DNA from: Nonlabens sp.
GTDB lineage: Bacteria; Bacteroidota; Bacteroidia; Flavobacteriales; Flavobacteriaceae
Direction of reading: 5' to 3'
DNA: 5,185 nt
Assembly (NCBI GenBank): GCA_023301395.1
Contig: JALZUY010000303.1
Location: 1-5,185, forward strand
Made by a program: the position numbers and the translations under genes. The notes below the pieces were generated by a model. That model did not search any database, was not told where the DNA came from, and saw nothing but the letters and a program-made list of their open reading frames with translations. How positions within the stretch are numbered: the stretch's first letter is position 1; each line of letters begins with the position of its first letter. This document shows positions 1 through 5,185 of this stretch, piece after piece.

Positions 1-111
1 CGTCAGTTTATAACTATCCAATAGCGTATCTATATCGCTCTCAAATAAAACTTGAACCGCGGCATCCCGATTCAGATTATAAAGCAGTTTTTGAACAAAA
101 TAGAGGCTCAT
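1..111 (-). CDS. LigA-like extradiol dioxygenase small subunit/domain, N-terminal fragment (partial)
   Basis: An open frame of 37 codons starts at an ATG (111-109) and runs off the left edge. The ATG overlaps the hpaI stop by one base (TGATG). An AGGGGA Shine-Dalgarno site (118-123) lies six bases upstream, which supports both the gene and this start. The peptide begins MSLYFVQKLLYNLN, continues RDAAVQVLFESDIDTLLDSY and ends KLT at the edge. This resembles the start of LigA-type domains (protocatechuate 4,5-dioxygenase alpha subunit and relatives): a short helix 'VxKLLYxLN', then 'RD..V...F..D...LL..Y.LT' before the usual acidic 'EE' turn, which lies outside the window. LigA subunits have no metal centre and cover the active site of a LigB catalytic partner. 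By position it would belong to the ring-cleavage step of this pathway. It could be a stand-alone subunit or part of a fusion. The family call rests on pattern memory over 37 residues and is tentative; the coding call is firm. Confidence 0.6.
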   Translation of the reverse strand, partial: MSLYFVQKLLYNLNRDAAVQVLFESDIDTLLDSYKLT

Positions 112-905
112 CAATAATCCCCTGTAGCAACTTTGCCAGATGTAAAGCTCTCATAAAGCCGCTGCACACCTTTAGCTAGCACGCCGCAATCACTACCAAA
201 ACCGACAAAGCTTGCGCCCGCCGCCGTATAGGTCTCCACAAGATCAGAGGTAACAGCTAAAACGCCCACAGGTTTCCCGCAGGCCCGCACATCGCGGATG
301 GCTTGCGAGACGGAGGCGACCACATCAGGATGGCTTGGCTGTCCGGAATATCCCAGCGCTGCACCTAGGTCAGACGGGCCGATAAAGACAGAGTCTACAC
401 CCTCGACCCTCGCGATCTCTTTGAGATTCTTAAGGCCTTCAATCGTTTCAATTTGCAAGATAACGCACATCTCATCATTTGCGCGTCTAAAATAATCAGG
501 TATCATATTCCAACGCGCTGCCCGTGCCATAGATGTCCCAAGTCCGCGCGTGCCAGACGGAGGATATTGCACCGCACTAACGACCGTTTTGGCCTGATCT
601 ACTGTATCAATCATCGGCACAAGAAATGTTTGAACACCGATATCGCAGAGGCGTTTCAAAATATTTTTATCCCCGCTGACGGGGCGTATAATCGGGCAAA
701 TGTCATAGGGCGCAACGGCTTGGAGGCAGGACAAAATATCTTTATCTGAGAGGGGCGAATGCTCTGCATCCACCAACAACCAATCAAACCCACTTTGTGC
801 GCAAATTTCCGCCGCGATATTATTCGCAAGTCCAAACCAAAGGCCAAACATGTTATCGCCCGCATGAAGGCGCGCCTTGAAATGATTGGTCAATCTATCG
901 GTCAT
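111..905 (-). CDS. hpaI: 4-hydroxy-2-oxoheptane-1,7-dioate (HHED) aldolase HpaI
   Basis: This is a cytosolic class II, divalent-metal-dependent pyruvate aldolase. It cleaves 4-hydroxy-2-oxoheptane-1,7-dioate to pyruvate and succinate semialdehyde, the last carbon-carbon cleavage of the homoprotocatechuate pathway. The 264 residues match the family length (E. coli HpaI is about 262) and form one HpcH/HpaI barrel. Family landmarks are visible: 'GLWFGL' at 21-26, 'FDWLLVDAEHSP' at 40-51 with the catalytic-type His49 and Asp46, Arg74 in 'IIRP', 'YPPSGTRGLG' at 114-123, 'ARAARWN' at 127-133, metal ligand Glu153 in 'QIET', and metal ligand Asp179 in 'IGPSDLG'. The ATG (905-903) overlaps the hpaH TGA by four bases (ATGA), with GGAG about 11 bases upstream, so translation is probably coupled. 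A related GarL- or RhmA-type aldolase has a similar fold, but the long match to HpaI and the hpa context favour this call. Confidence 0.95.
   Translation of the reverse strand: MTDRLTNHFKARLHAGDNMFGLWFGLANNIAAEICAQSGFDWLLVDAEHSPLSDKDILSCLQAVAPYDICPIIRPVSGDKNILKRLCDIGVQTFLVPMIDTVDQAKTVVSAVQYPPSGTRGLGTSMARAARWNMIPDYFRRANDEMCVILQIETIEGLKNLKEIARVEGVDSVFIGPSDLGAALGYSGQPSHPDVVASVSQAIRDVRACGKPVGVLAVTSDLVETYTAAGASFVGFGSDCGVLAKGVQRLYESFTSGKVATGDY
118..123 (-). promoter_or_regulatory. Ribosome binding site of the LigA-like gene
   Basis: AGGGGA on the minus strand lies six bases before the ATG at 111-109, inside the last codons of hpaI. It is one of the stronger Shine-Dalgarno matches in the window and is the main evidence that the truncated frame at the left edge is a real gene. 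Confidence 0.65.
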
Positions 906-1705
906 GAGAAAGTTATCTCCACAGTTCCAAGCGGGCCAAAGTCAGCTTTAAAATGATCGCCCGCTTTGGCAATGATAGGCCGCGTGAAGCTGCCTGACAT
1001 GATGTATTGACCCGCGTCCAGCTTTATTCCGTGCGGCGCAAAGCGCTTCGCCAACCAGATAATCCCGCGGGCAGGATGGTCGAGAATACCCGCACCTAGT
1101 CCTGTCTCCTCGACAATGCCGTTGCGGTAAAGGATAGCTCCCGTCCAGCGCAAATCTACATCTTCGGGCTTCATTTTAGTCTCTCCCACAATAATGCCCG
1201 CATTCGCCGCATTATCGGAAATCGTATCACAAACCTTGCGGGTGTATCCCGTGTCGGGGTCAATGCGGTGACTACGTGCCGCAATAAGTTCCATTGACGG
1301 CACTACATAATCCGTAGCCGCCAACACATCCTCGACCGTCAAGTCATCGCCAAATAGGTCTTCTTTTAGAACGAAGGTAATCTCGACTTCTATACGCGGG
1401 TCAATAAAATCTGATGCCAGCAAAGTGGCGCCATTCTCGAATAACATATCATCTAATAACGTGCCAAAATCAGGCTCGTCGATTTTCATGGCCTCTTGCA
1501 TGGCGCGCGAGGTTAGCCCGACCTTACGGCCAATGACTTTGCGCCCCTCTGCCTCTTTTATTTTCATCCATGCGTCTTGAACGGCGTAGCCATCTTCAAT
1601 TGTCATTTCAGGATATCGAAGCGAGAACGCTCTCATCGGTTTGCGAGATTTCTCAGCTTCATGATGTAGCCGAGCAGACTCTTGAATTTGCCTATAATTT
1701 AACAT
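902..1705 (-). CDS. hpaH: 2-oxohept-4-ene-1,7-dioate (OHED) hydratase HpaH
   Basis: HpaH adds water to 2-oxohept-4-ene-1,7-dioate to give the substrate of HpaI. It is a Mg2+-dependent cytosolic enzyme of the FAH-fold hydratase group (MhpD, XylJ, DmpE relatives). From the ATG at 1705-1703 the protein has 267 residues, the same as E. coli HpaH, and my recollection of that sequence aligns without gaps. Shared blocks are 'YPEMTIEDGYAVQ' (31-43), 'GRKVGLTSRAMQ' (59-70) with Lys61, 'EPDFGTLLDDM' (77-87), 'PRIEVEI' (103-109) carrying metal ligands Glu106 and Glu108, Glu139 in 'SMELI', 'DTISDNAANAG' (160-170) and 'GSFTRP' (238-243). An in-frame GTG at 1738-1736 would add 11 residues (MENSLSYGIFN) and leave only five bases after the sad stop. 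I prefer the ATG because of family length, although neither start has a strong Shine-Dalgarno site. The ATG sits inside a palindromic operator-like site. The gene ends in a 4-nt overlap with hpaI. Confidence 0.93.
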   Translation of the reverse strand: MLNYRQIQESARLHHEAEKSRKPMRAFSLRYPEMTIEDGYAVQDAWMKIKEAEGRKVIGRKVGLTSRAMQEAMKIDEPDFGTLLDDMLFENGATLLASDFIDPRIEVEITFVLKEDLFGDDLTVEDVLAATDYVVPSMELIAARSHRIDPDTGYTRKVCDTISDNAANAGIIVGETKMKPEDVDLRWTGAILYRNGIVEETGLGAGILDHPARGIIWLAKRFAPHGIKLDAGQYIMSGSFTRPIIAKAGDHFKADFGPLGTVEITFS

Positions 1706-1712
1706 GTTAAAT
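1697..1712. promoter_or_regulatory. 16-bp perfect palindrome, putative operator at the hpaH start
   Basis: ATTTAACATGTTAAAT is its own reverse complement over all 16 bases. It shares its central 12 bases (TTAACATGTTAA) with the palindrome at 5040-5055, and both are exactly 16 bp. The minus-strand ATG in its centre is the preferred hpaH start codon. A TATATT hexamer on the minus strand (1711-1716) overlaps it and could be a -10 element, but I see no good -35 box. The symmetry and AT-rich half sites suit a dimeric winged-helix repressor such as the MarR-family HpaR/HpcR known from enteric hpa clusters; that assignment is inference. There is essentially no loop, so an RNA hairpin is unlikely. 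Confidence 0.6.
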
Positions 1713-1743
1713 ATACCGTATGAGAGACTATTTTCCACATACT

Positions 1744-3108
1744 CTAAGCTATTGAGACTGTTTTCACGTTACAAAAAGCCCGAATACCTTCCGCAGAAAG
1801 TTCGCGGCCATAGCCCGAACGTTTGATACCACCAAAAGGCAAACGTGGATCTGAAGCTGTCATCGAATTGACGAATGTTGCACCCGCCTCAATCTCGCGA
1901 ATAGCTTGATCTATCTCGGTGGCTTCGTTGGTCCAAATGCTAGAACTTAATCCAAACGGGCTATCGTTGCCGAGTTCAATCGCTTCATCTAAAGAGCCGA
2001 CCTTATATAGAGCTGCGACTGGACCAAAAATTTCTTCGTGAAACGCCTTAGACCCTTTTGGAATATTTTCCAAAACACCAGGCTTAAAATAATAACCTGG
2101 ACCATCAATGATGGTGCCGCCCGTCAAGAGTGTCGCACCATCTTTGACAGCGCTTTGAACTTGCTCTGAAATTTCTTTAAGGCTGGATTGGTTCACCAAA
2201 GGGCCAATGTCTGTTTTAGGATCAGCAGGATCACCTATTGTAAGACTTTCGATATTGGCCACAAACTTAGCTTTAAACGCGTCATAGATATCAGCATGCA
2301 CAATGAAGCGTTTACCCGCGATGCAGCTTTGGCCATTATTTTGATTGCGCGCGATTACGCCAACGGAGACAGCTTTGTCTATATCCGCAGAAGGCATAAC
2401 AATGAAAGGATCAGAACCTCCAAGCTCTAAAACAGTCGGCATAATCTCTTGACCACATATAGACGCTACTGACCCGCCGGCGGCCTCAGAGCCTGTCAAG
2501 GTAGCGGCGCGCACCTGTTCATGACGCAATACGCGTTCAACTTTAGATCCGGCAATTAGAAGGGTTTGAAAGGCACCATCAGGAAAGCCTGCCCGATTGA
2601 ATACATCTTCAATGTAAAGTGCACATTGCGGGACATTAGATGCATGTTTTAACAAGCCTGTATTCCCCGCCATCAGCGCAGGTGCAGCGAAACGCACGAC
2701 TTGCCAAATTGGATAATTCCACGGCATGACCGCGAGCACGGGTCCAATCGGATGATAGGCTCGATAGGATTTGGTTGCGCCACTCTCAATGACTTCATCC
2801 GCCATATGCGCTTGCGCTGTATCGGCATAGAAGTCAGCTCCAACTGCGCATTTTTTAACTTCACCGATCGCGGACTTAAACGTCTTACCCATTTCAAGCG
2901 TAACAATAGCGCCAAGCGCTTCCGCCTCGGCGCGCAAAATATTTGCGGCGCGGCGCATACATGTGGCCCGCGCCTCAAAAGACCATTTCCGAAGAATTTG
3001 ATAGGCCGCGTGTGATTTCGCAATCTTAGTATCAACTTGCTCATCCGTATGCGGCGTGAAGCGTTTAACAACTTCTCCAGTCGCTGGATTTTCAGATTGA
3101 ATAAGCAT
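1744..3108 (-). CDS. sad: Succinate-semialdehyde dehydrogenase, Sad/GabD1 type
   Basis: This aldehyde dehydrogenase superfamily enzyme probably oxidises succinate semialdehyde, the HpaI product, to succinate with NAD(P)+ in the cytosol. At 454 residues it is close to E. coli Sad (YneI, about 462) and shorter than GabD (about 480). Visible motifs are 'NPATGE' (7-12), 'MPWNYPIWQV' (128-137) with oxyanion-hole Asn131, 'LLKHASNVP' (152-160) with cofactor-site Lys154, 'TLTGS' (203-207), 'LELGGSDPF' (227-235) with general base Glu228, 'NNGQSCIAGKRF' (257-268) with catalytic Cys262, 'EEIFGPV' (358-364) and 'FGGIKRSGYGREL' (425-437). 'LELGGSDPF' and 'LLKHA' are typical of the Sad/GabD1 subgroup rather than GabD. 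Ser157 after Lys154 recalls the cyanobacterial NADP-preferring enzyme, so the cofactor is open. The ATG lies two bases after the hpaE stop, with only a weak GGGA upstream, so coupling to hpaE is likely. Another short-chain semialdehyde is possible as substrate, but the operon points to succinate semialdehyde. Confidence 0.88.
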   Translation of the reverse strand: MLIQSENPATGEVVKRFTPHTDEQVDTKIAKSHAAYQILRKWSFEARATCMRRAANILRAEAEALGAIVTLEMGKTFKSAIGEVKKCAVGADFYADTAQAHMADEVIESGATKSYRAYHPIGPVLAVMPWNYPIWQVVRFAAPALMAGNTGLLKHASNVPQCALYIEDVFNRAGFPDGAFQTLLIAGSKVERVLRHEQVRAATLTGSEAAGGSVASICGQEIMPTVLELGGSDPFIVMPSADIDKAVSVGVIARNQNNGQSCIAGKRFIVHADIYDAFKAKFVANIESLTIGDPADPKTDIGPLVNQSSLKEISEQVQSAVKDGATLLTGGTIIDGPGYYFKPGVLENIPKGSKAFHEEIFGPVAALYKVGSLDEAIELGNDSPFGLSSSIWTNEATEIDQAIREIEAGATFVNSMTASDPRLPFGGIKRSGYGRELSAEGIRAFCNVKTVSIA

Positions 3109-3110
3109 AA

Positions 3111-4625
3111 TTATATCCCGAGCTTTGGGATGCTATGCGTACCATAAGCGATGCAGGTGTTTTTGGTTTCCATATAGAAATCAAATGACCAGTCCCCGCC
3201 GTCACGGCCAATACCAGACGCTTTCATGCCGCCAAATGGTGCAGGAAGGTGACGGTTATTTTCTGAATTAATCCAGATCATGCCGGCTTCGAGTTGCTTA
3301 GCTACACGCATGCCCTTGGGCGAGTTTTCTGTCCAAACATAAGCGGTTAGGCCGTATTCTGTATCGTTAGCTATCTCTATAGCCTCTGCCTCGCCTTTAA
3401 ACGGGATAGCCGTGAGGACGGGACCAAAGATTTCTTCCTGTGCAATTCGCATAGAGTTGTGTGCCCCTGTGAAAAGCGTCGGCTTTACATAACATCCCTC
3501 ACTACCTTTACGCCCGCCGCCAACGGCAACTGTTGCACCATCTTCTTTAGCAATCTCGAAATAGCCCATCACTTTTTCATGATGGGTCGGGTGGATAAGC
3601 GGGCCGATTTCTGTATTCGGATCAAGCGGATGGCCAACCTTGATCTTATTGATGCGCCGGGCAACTTTCGCCGTAAATTCTTCATAGACAGTCTCTTGCA
3701 CTAAGAGGCGTGTTGAGGATGTGCACCGCTCCCCATTAAGTGAGAACTGCATAAAGACCGCCGCGTCCAGAGCGCGGTCCATATCCGCATCATCAAAAAC
3801 GATACAGGGATTTTTACCGCCTAGCTCTAGGTGGAGGCGTTTAAGCGTTGGCGCGGCTTGCGCTTGGATATAACTGCCTGTTTGGCTTTCCCCGACAAAG
3901 GCTATGGCCTTGATTAATGGGTGCTCAGTTAAGGCCTTACCTGCACTCTCGCCAAAGCCGTTCACCACATTCAGCACGCCTTTAGGCAATCCAGCCGCAT
4001 AGGCAATTTCAGCGAGCAGTGTAGCTGTATAAGGTGAAAATTCGGCGGGTTTCTGCACGACCGTACAGCCGCTCGCGAGTGCGGGGGCAATCTTCCATGT
4101 GGAGAGCATGAAGGGCGTATTCCAGGGCGTGATAACACCGACAACGCCTAATGGATGGCGCGTTGTGAAATTATGGTGATGTTCTGCAGGTAGGCTAAGC
4201 CCCTTGCCCGCTTCTACTGCTTTATCTCCAAAGAAACGGAAATTAGCCGCCCCGCGAATGGCCGCCTTTTGCATAAACCGTATAGGCTGCCCCGTATCCA
4301 TAGACTCGACAGTTGCAATTTCTTCCGCACGAGCTTCTATACCGTCCGCAATCGCGTAAAGTATTTCGCAGCGCTTGGCTCCGACCATATCGCGCCACCC
4401 GCCAAGAAAGGCCTGTTCCGCTGCTATCGACGCCGTCTCGATATCAGAAGACGTTCCCGACCAAACATCGCCAAGGCGTGAATTATCTACGGGTGTAATA
4501 TTTCCAAATGTCTCTTTTGATTCACCCTTAACACTCTGCCCATTTATGAAGTGACCTAATGGCTCCTTGCGAAAGCGAGACAGGAATTTTTGGGCTTTTT
4601 CAATTCGCTTCTCTAAATCTGACAT
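3111..4625 (-). CDS. hpaE: 5-carboxymethyl-2-hydroxymuconate-semialdehyde dehydrogenase HpaE
   Basis: HpaE oxidises 5-carboxymethyl-2-hydroxymuconate semialdehyde, the ring-fission product of homoprotocatechuate, to the tricarboxylate 5-carboxymethyl-2-hydroxymuconate, using NAD+. From the ATG at 4625-4623 the protein has 504 residues, slightly longer than E. coli HpaE (about 488). Aldehyde dehydrogenase landmarks are 'ITPWNTPFMLSTWKIAPAL' (165-183) with Asn169, 'QKPAEFSP' (191-198) with Lys192 and Glu195 (Glu here usually means NAD+ preference), 'HLELGGKNP' (265-273) with general base Glu267, 'NGERCTSSTRLLV' (297-309) with catalytic Cys301, and 'EEIFGPV' (397-403). 'NGERC', and 'PFGGMKASGIGRDGG' (463-477) followed by 'FYMETKN', are characteristic of HpaE. 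An in-frame GTG at 4670 would give 519 residues but lies deep in hpaF. The ATG overlaps the hpaF stop (TAATG) and has AAGGA (4635-4639) nine bases upstream, so it is preferred. Confidence 0.95.
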   Translation of the reverse strand: MSDLEKRIEKAQKFLSRFRKEPLGHFINGQSVKGESKETFGNITPVDNSRLGDVWSGTSSDIETASIAAEQAFLGGWRDMVGAKRCEILYAIADGIEARAEEIATVESMDTGQPIRFMQKAAIRGAANFRFFGDKAVEAGKGLSLPAEHHHNFTTRHPLGVVGVITPWNTPFMLSTWKIAPALASGCTVVQKPAEFSPYTATLLAEIAYAAGLPKGVLNVVNGFGESAGKALTEHPLIKAIAFVGESQTGSYIQAQAAPTLKRLHLELGGKNPCIVFDDADMDRALDAAVFMQFSLNGERCTSSTRLLVQETVYEEFTAKVARRINKIKVGHPLDPNTEIGPLIHPTHHEKVMGYFEIAKEDGATVAVGGGRKGSEGCYVKPTLFTGAHNSMRIAQEEIFGPVLTAIPFKGEAEAIEIANDTEYGLTAYVWTENSPKGMRVAKQLEAGMIWINSENNRHLPAPFGGMKASGIGRDGGDWSFDFYMETKNTCIAYGTHSIPKLGI

Positions 4626-5017
4626 TAGATTTCGTCCTTCAAGATTTGGTGGATGTTGTTCTTTTTCCACGTCCAGTCTTTTTCAATCTCTTGGACTTCG
4701 AGTCCGAGGGAAAGCGCATGGCCCACTTCAAAAAGCCCAGCCGTATAATCGGTTAGGACGGCAAAAAGCGTATCGCCTATATTCCGCCTCACCGCAGGGG
4801 TCCGCCCCTGCCCCAACCGGACCATAATATAAATGAAGTTCCGATCATCCTTGCCGTCACCCACCTTAGCGGATGATGCTTCGTGCCCACGAACGCGTAA
4901 CCCTCCGACAAGAAACGCCTCATGACCAATCGCCGCATTATGAAAGGCATCAACCAACCCATCGACGTCAAGAAAGGGGGTTAAGTTTCCAGAGTATTCG
5001 ATAATTATATGTGGCAC
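4625..5017 (-). CDS. hpaF: 5-carboxymethyl-2-hydroxymuconate delta-isomerase HpaF
   Basis: HpaF is a small tautomerase-superfamily isomerase. It converts 5-carboxymethyl-2-hydroxymuconate to its 2-oxo isomer ahead of decarboxylation. The 130 residues match the CHMI family (E. coli HpaF is about 126). The protein starts MPHIIIEYSGN; after Met removal Pro2 becomes the amino-terminal Pro1 that acts as the catalytic base in this superfamily. Arg41 in 'GGLRVRG' and Arg72 in 'GQGRT' align with conserved arginines of the E. coli protein ('AGIRSR', 'GAGRS'). The C-terminus 'KKNNIHQILK' parallels the family ending 'KQNNVHALFK'. The start codon is GTG (5017-5015), with AGAGG about seven bases upstream, and Pro directly after it confirms the start. 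It is the first gene of the minus-strand operon, transcribed away from the FAH-like gene across a 71-bp region with a palindromic operator. Its TAA overlaps the hpaE ATG by one base. Confidence 0.93.
   Translation of the reverse strand: MPHIIIEYSGNLTPFLDVDGLVDAFHNAAIGHEAFLVGGLRVRGHEASSAKVGDGKDDRNFIYIMVRLGQGRTPAVRRNIGDTLFAVLTDYTAGLFEVGHALSLGLEVQEIEKDWTWKKNNIHQILKDEI
4635..4639 (-). promoter_or_regulatory. Ribosome binding site deciding the hpaE start
   Basis: AAGGA on the minus strand lies nine bases before the ATG at 4625-4623. It sits within the last codons of hpaF and favours this ATG over the upstream in-frame GTG at 4670. Confidence 0.7.
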
Positions 5018-5088
5018 AGGGAAACCTCTTGACCCATAAACTTAACATGTTAAGTACATTTAATAAATGGAAAGTCAAGGACAGTCAC
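5018..5088. promoter_or_regulatory. Divergent promoter region between hpaF operon and FAH-like gene
   Basis: These 71 bp separate two divergently read genes and should hold both promoters. A -35-like TTGACC lies on the plus strand at 5029-5034 and a -35-like TTGACT on the minus strand at 5073-5078. The 16-bp palindrome at 5040-5055 lies between them and would cover the -10 area of the leftward promoter and part of the rightward one. No -10 hexamer matches TATAAT well at 16-18 bp spacing in either direction: the best, TACATT (plus) and TAACAT (minus), are both at about 20 bp. The exact promoters are therefore uncertain. AAGGA at 5077-5081, seven bases before the GTG at 5089, is the Shine-Dalgarno site of the rightward gene and overlaps the leftward -35 candidate. 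Confidence 0.6.
5040..5055. promoter_or_regulatory. 16-bp perfect palindrome, putative operator of the divergent promoters
   Basis: ACTTAACATGTTAAGT is a perfect inverted repeat, and the flanking bases break the symmetry on both sides. It has the same length and 12-bp core as the site at 1697-1712, giving a shared consensus AYTTAACATGTTAART. Lying between two divergent genes of one pathway, it could let a single dimeric repressor control both transcripts. A MarR-type regulator responding to 4-hydroxyphenylacetate or homoprotocatechuate, as HpaR does in E. coli, is a reasonable inference. No regulator gene is present in the window. Confidence 0.72.
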
Positions 5089-5185
5089 GTGAAATTTGTT
5101 ACCTTCTCAGATGGCGATCTAGAACGTTTTGGCGGCCTTAAAACTGGGAATGATACAAACATCGTTGACATAACCGATGACTTTA
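5089..5185 (+). CDS. FAH-family protein, N-terminal fragment (probable HpaG-type decarboxylase/isomerase, partial)
   Basis: A plus-strand frame starts at GTG 5089-5091 and stays open for 32 codons to the window edge. AAGGA lies seven bases upstream. An ATG at 5067 is out of frame and soon meets a stop, so the GTG is preferred. The peptide begins MKFVTFSDGDLERFGGLK and continues TGNDTNIVDITDDF. This resembles the small N-terminal domain of single-domain fumarylacetoacetate hydrolase family proteins, which typically begin 'MKL.RF...G..R.G.L..G..I.D..'. It does not resemble the start of the two-domain enteric HpaG. In this setting the missing activity is 5-oxopent-3-ene-1,2,5-tricarboxylate decarboxylase, which FAH-family proteins supply, so that role is likely. 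The conserved metal-binding core lies beyond the window, so the exact function cannot be confirmed. It is transcribed divergently from the hpaF operon and shares its operator. Confidence 0.65.
   Translation, partial: MKFVTFSDGDLERFGGLKTGNDTNIVDITDDF

Noticed and set aside
453..749. Plus-strand frame of 98 codons opposite hpaI, and similar plus-strand frames at 2188-2430, 2701-3015, 3459-3704 and 4269-4498
   Set aside because: All lie antisense to well-supported genes, show no recognisable family features, and have low-quality compositions typical of shadow frames.
847..854. A third AACATGTT core inside hpaI
   Set aside because: The symmetry stops at 8 bp, the flanks do not match the other two sites, and it encodes conserved-region residues (Asn-Met-Phe) inside hpaI; it is probably chance.
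3110..3115. Perfect TATAAT on the minus strand just before the sad ATG, as a possible internal promoter
   Set aside because: There is no recognisable -35 hexamer at 16-18 bp upstream, and the position overlaps the hpaE stop codon within a tightly packed operon.
4625..4670. Longer hpaE product from the GTG at 4670 (15 extra residues)
   Set aside because: It would lie inside hpaF. The ATG at 4625 has a TAATG overlap and a well-spaced AAGGA, and the extra residues (MEKEQHPPNLEGRNL) do not look like family sequence.
5018..5088. Terminator, riboswitch or small RNA in the divergent region
   Set aside because: The only symmetrical element is a loopless palindrome without a following T-run, and 71 bp between divergent starts leaves no room for a known riboswitch.
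1..5185. Mobile element, CRISPR array, tRNA/rRNA or phage-like gene
   Set aside because: No direct repeats, terminal inverted repeats, transposase motifs or RNA gene signatures were seen; the window is filled by catabolic genes.

Overview
The window is the meta-cleavage half of a homoprotocatechuate (3,4-dihydroxyphenylacetate) catabolic cluster, the lower pathway of 4-hydroxyphenylacetate degradation. Moderate GC content, Gram-negative style Shine-Dalgarno sites and dense overlapping genes suggest a proteobacterium. The protein flavour (HpaF, HpaE, and a single-domain FAH protein rather than the enteric two-domain HpaG) makes an alphaproteobacterium plausible, but nothing in the window fixes the taxon.

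Layout: almost everything lies on the minus strand as one tightly packed operon read from right to left. The order is hpaF (5017-4625), hpaE (4625-3111), a Sad/GabD1-type succinate-semialdehyde dehydrogenase (3108-1744), hpaH (1705-902), hpaI (905-111) and the first 37 codons of a LigA-like dioxygenase small subunit or domain running off the left edge (111-1). Junctions are 1-nt overlaps (hpaF/hpaE, hpaI/ligA-like), a 4-nt overlap (hpaH/hpaI), a 2-nt gap (hpaE/sad) and a 38-nt gap before hpaH. On the right, a 71-bp divergent control region separates hpaF from a plus-strand gene (from 5089, cut by the window edge) whose N-terminus resembles fumarylacetoacetate hydrolase (FAH) family proteins; it is probably the HpaG-type decarboxylase/isomerase.

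The genes form a nearly complete route. A ring-cleavage dioxygenase (perhaps hinted at by the LigA-like fragment) makes 5-carboxymethyl-2-hydroxymuconate semialdehyde, and HpaE oxidises it. The FAH protein and HpaF decarboxylate and isomerise, HpaH hydrates, and HpaI cleaves to pyruvate and succinate semialdehyde. Sad turns the latter into succinate for the TCA cycle.

The most interesting non-coding signal is a pair of perfect 16-bp palindromes with the same 12-bp core TTAACATGTTAA. One is in the divergent promoter (5040-5055). The other is at the only sizeable internal gap, wrapped around the preferred start codon of hpaH (1697-1712). They look like operators for one pathway repressor that is not encoded in this window. 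I see no mobile elements, RNA genes, CRISPR arrays or convincing terminators, and no intergenic stretch longer than 71 bp.
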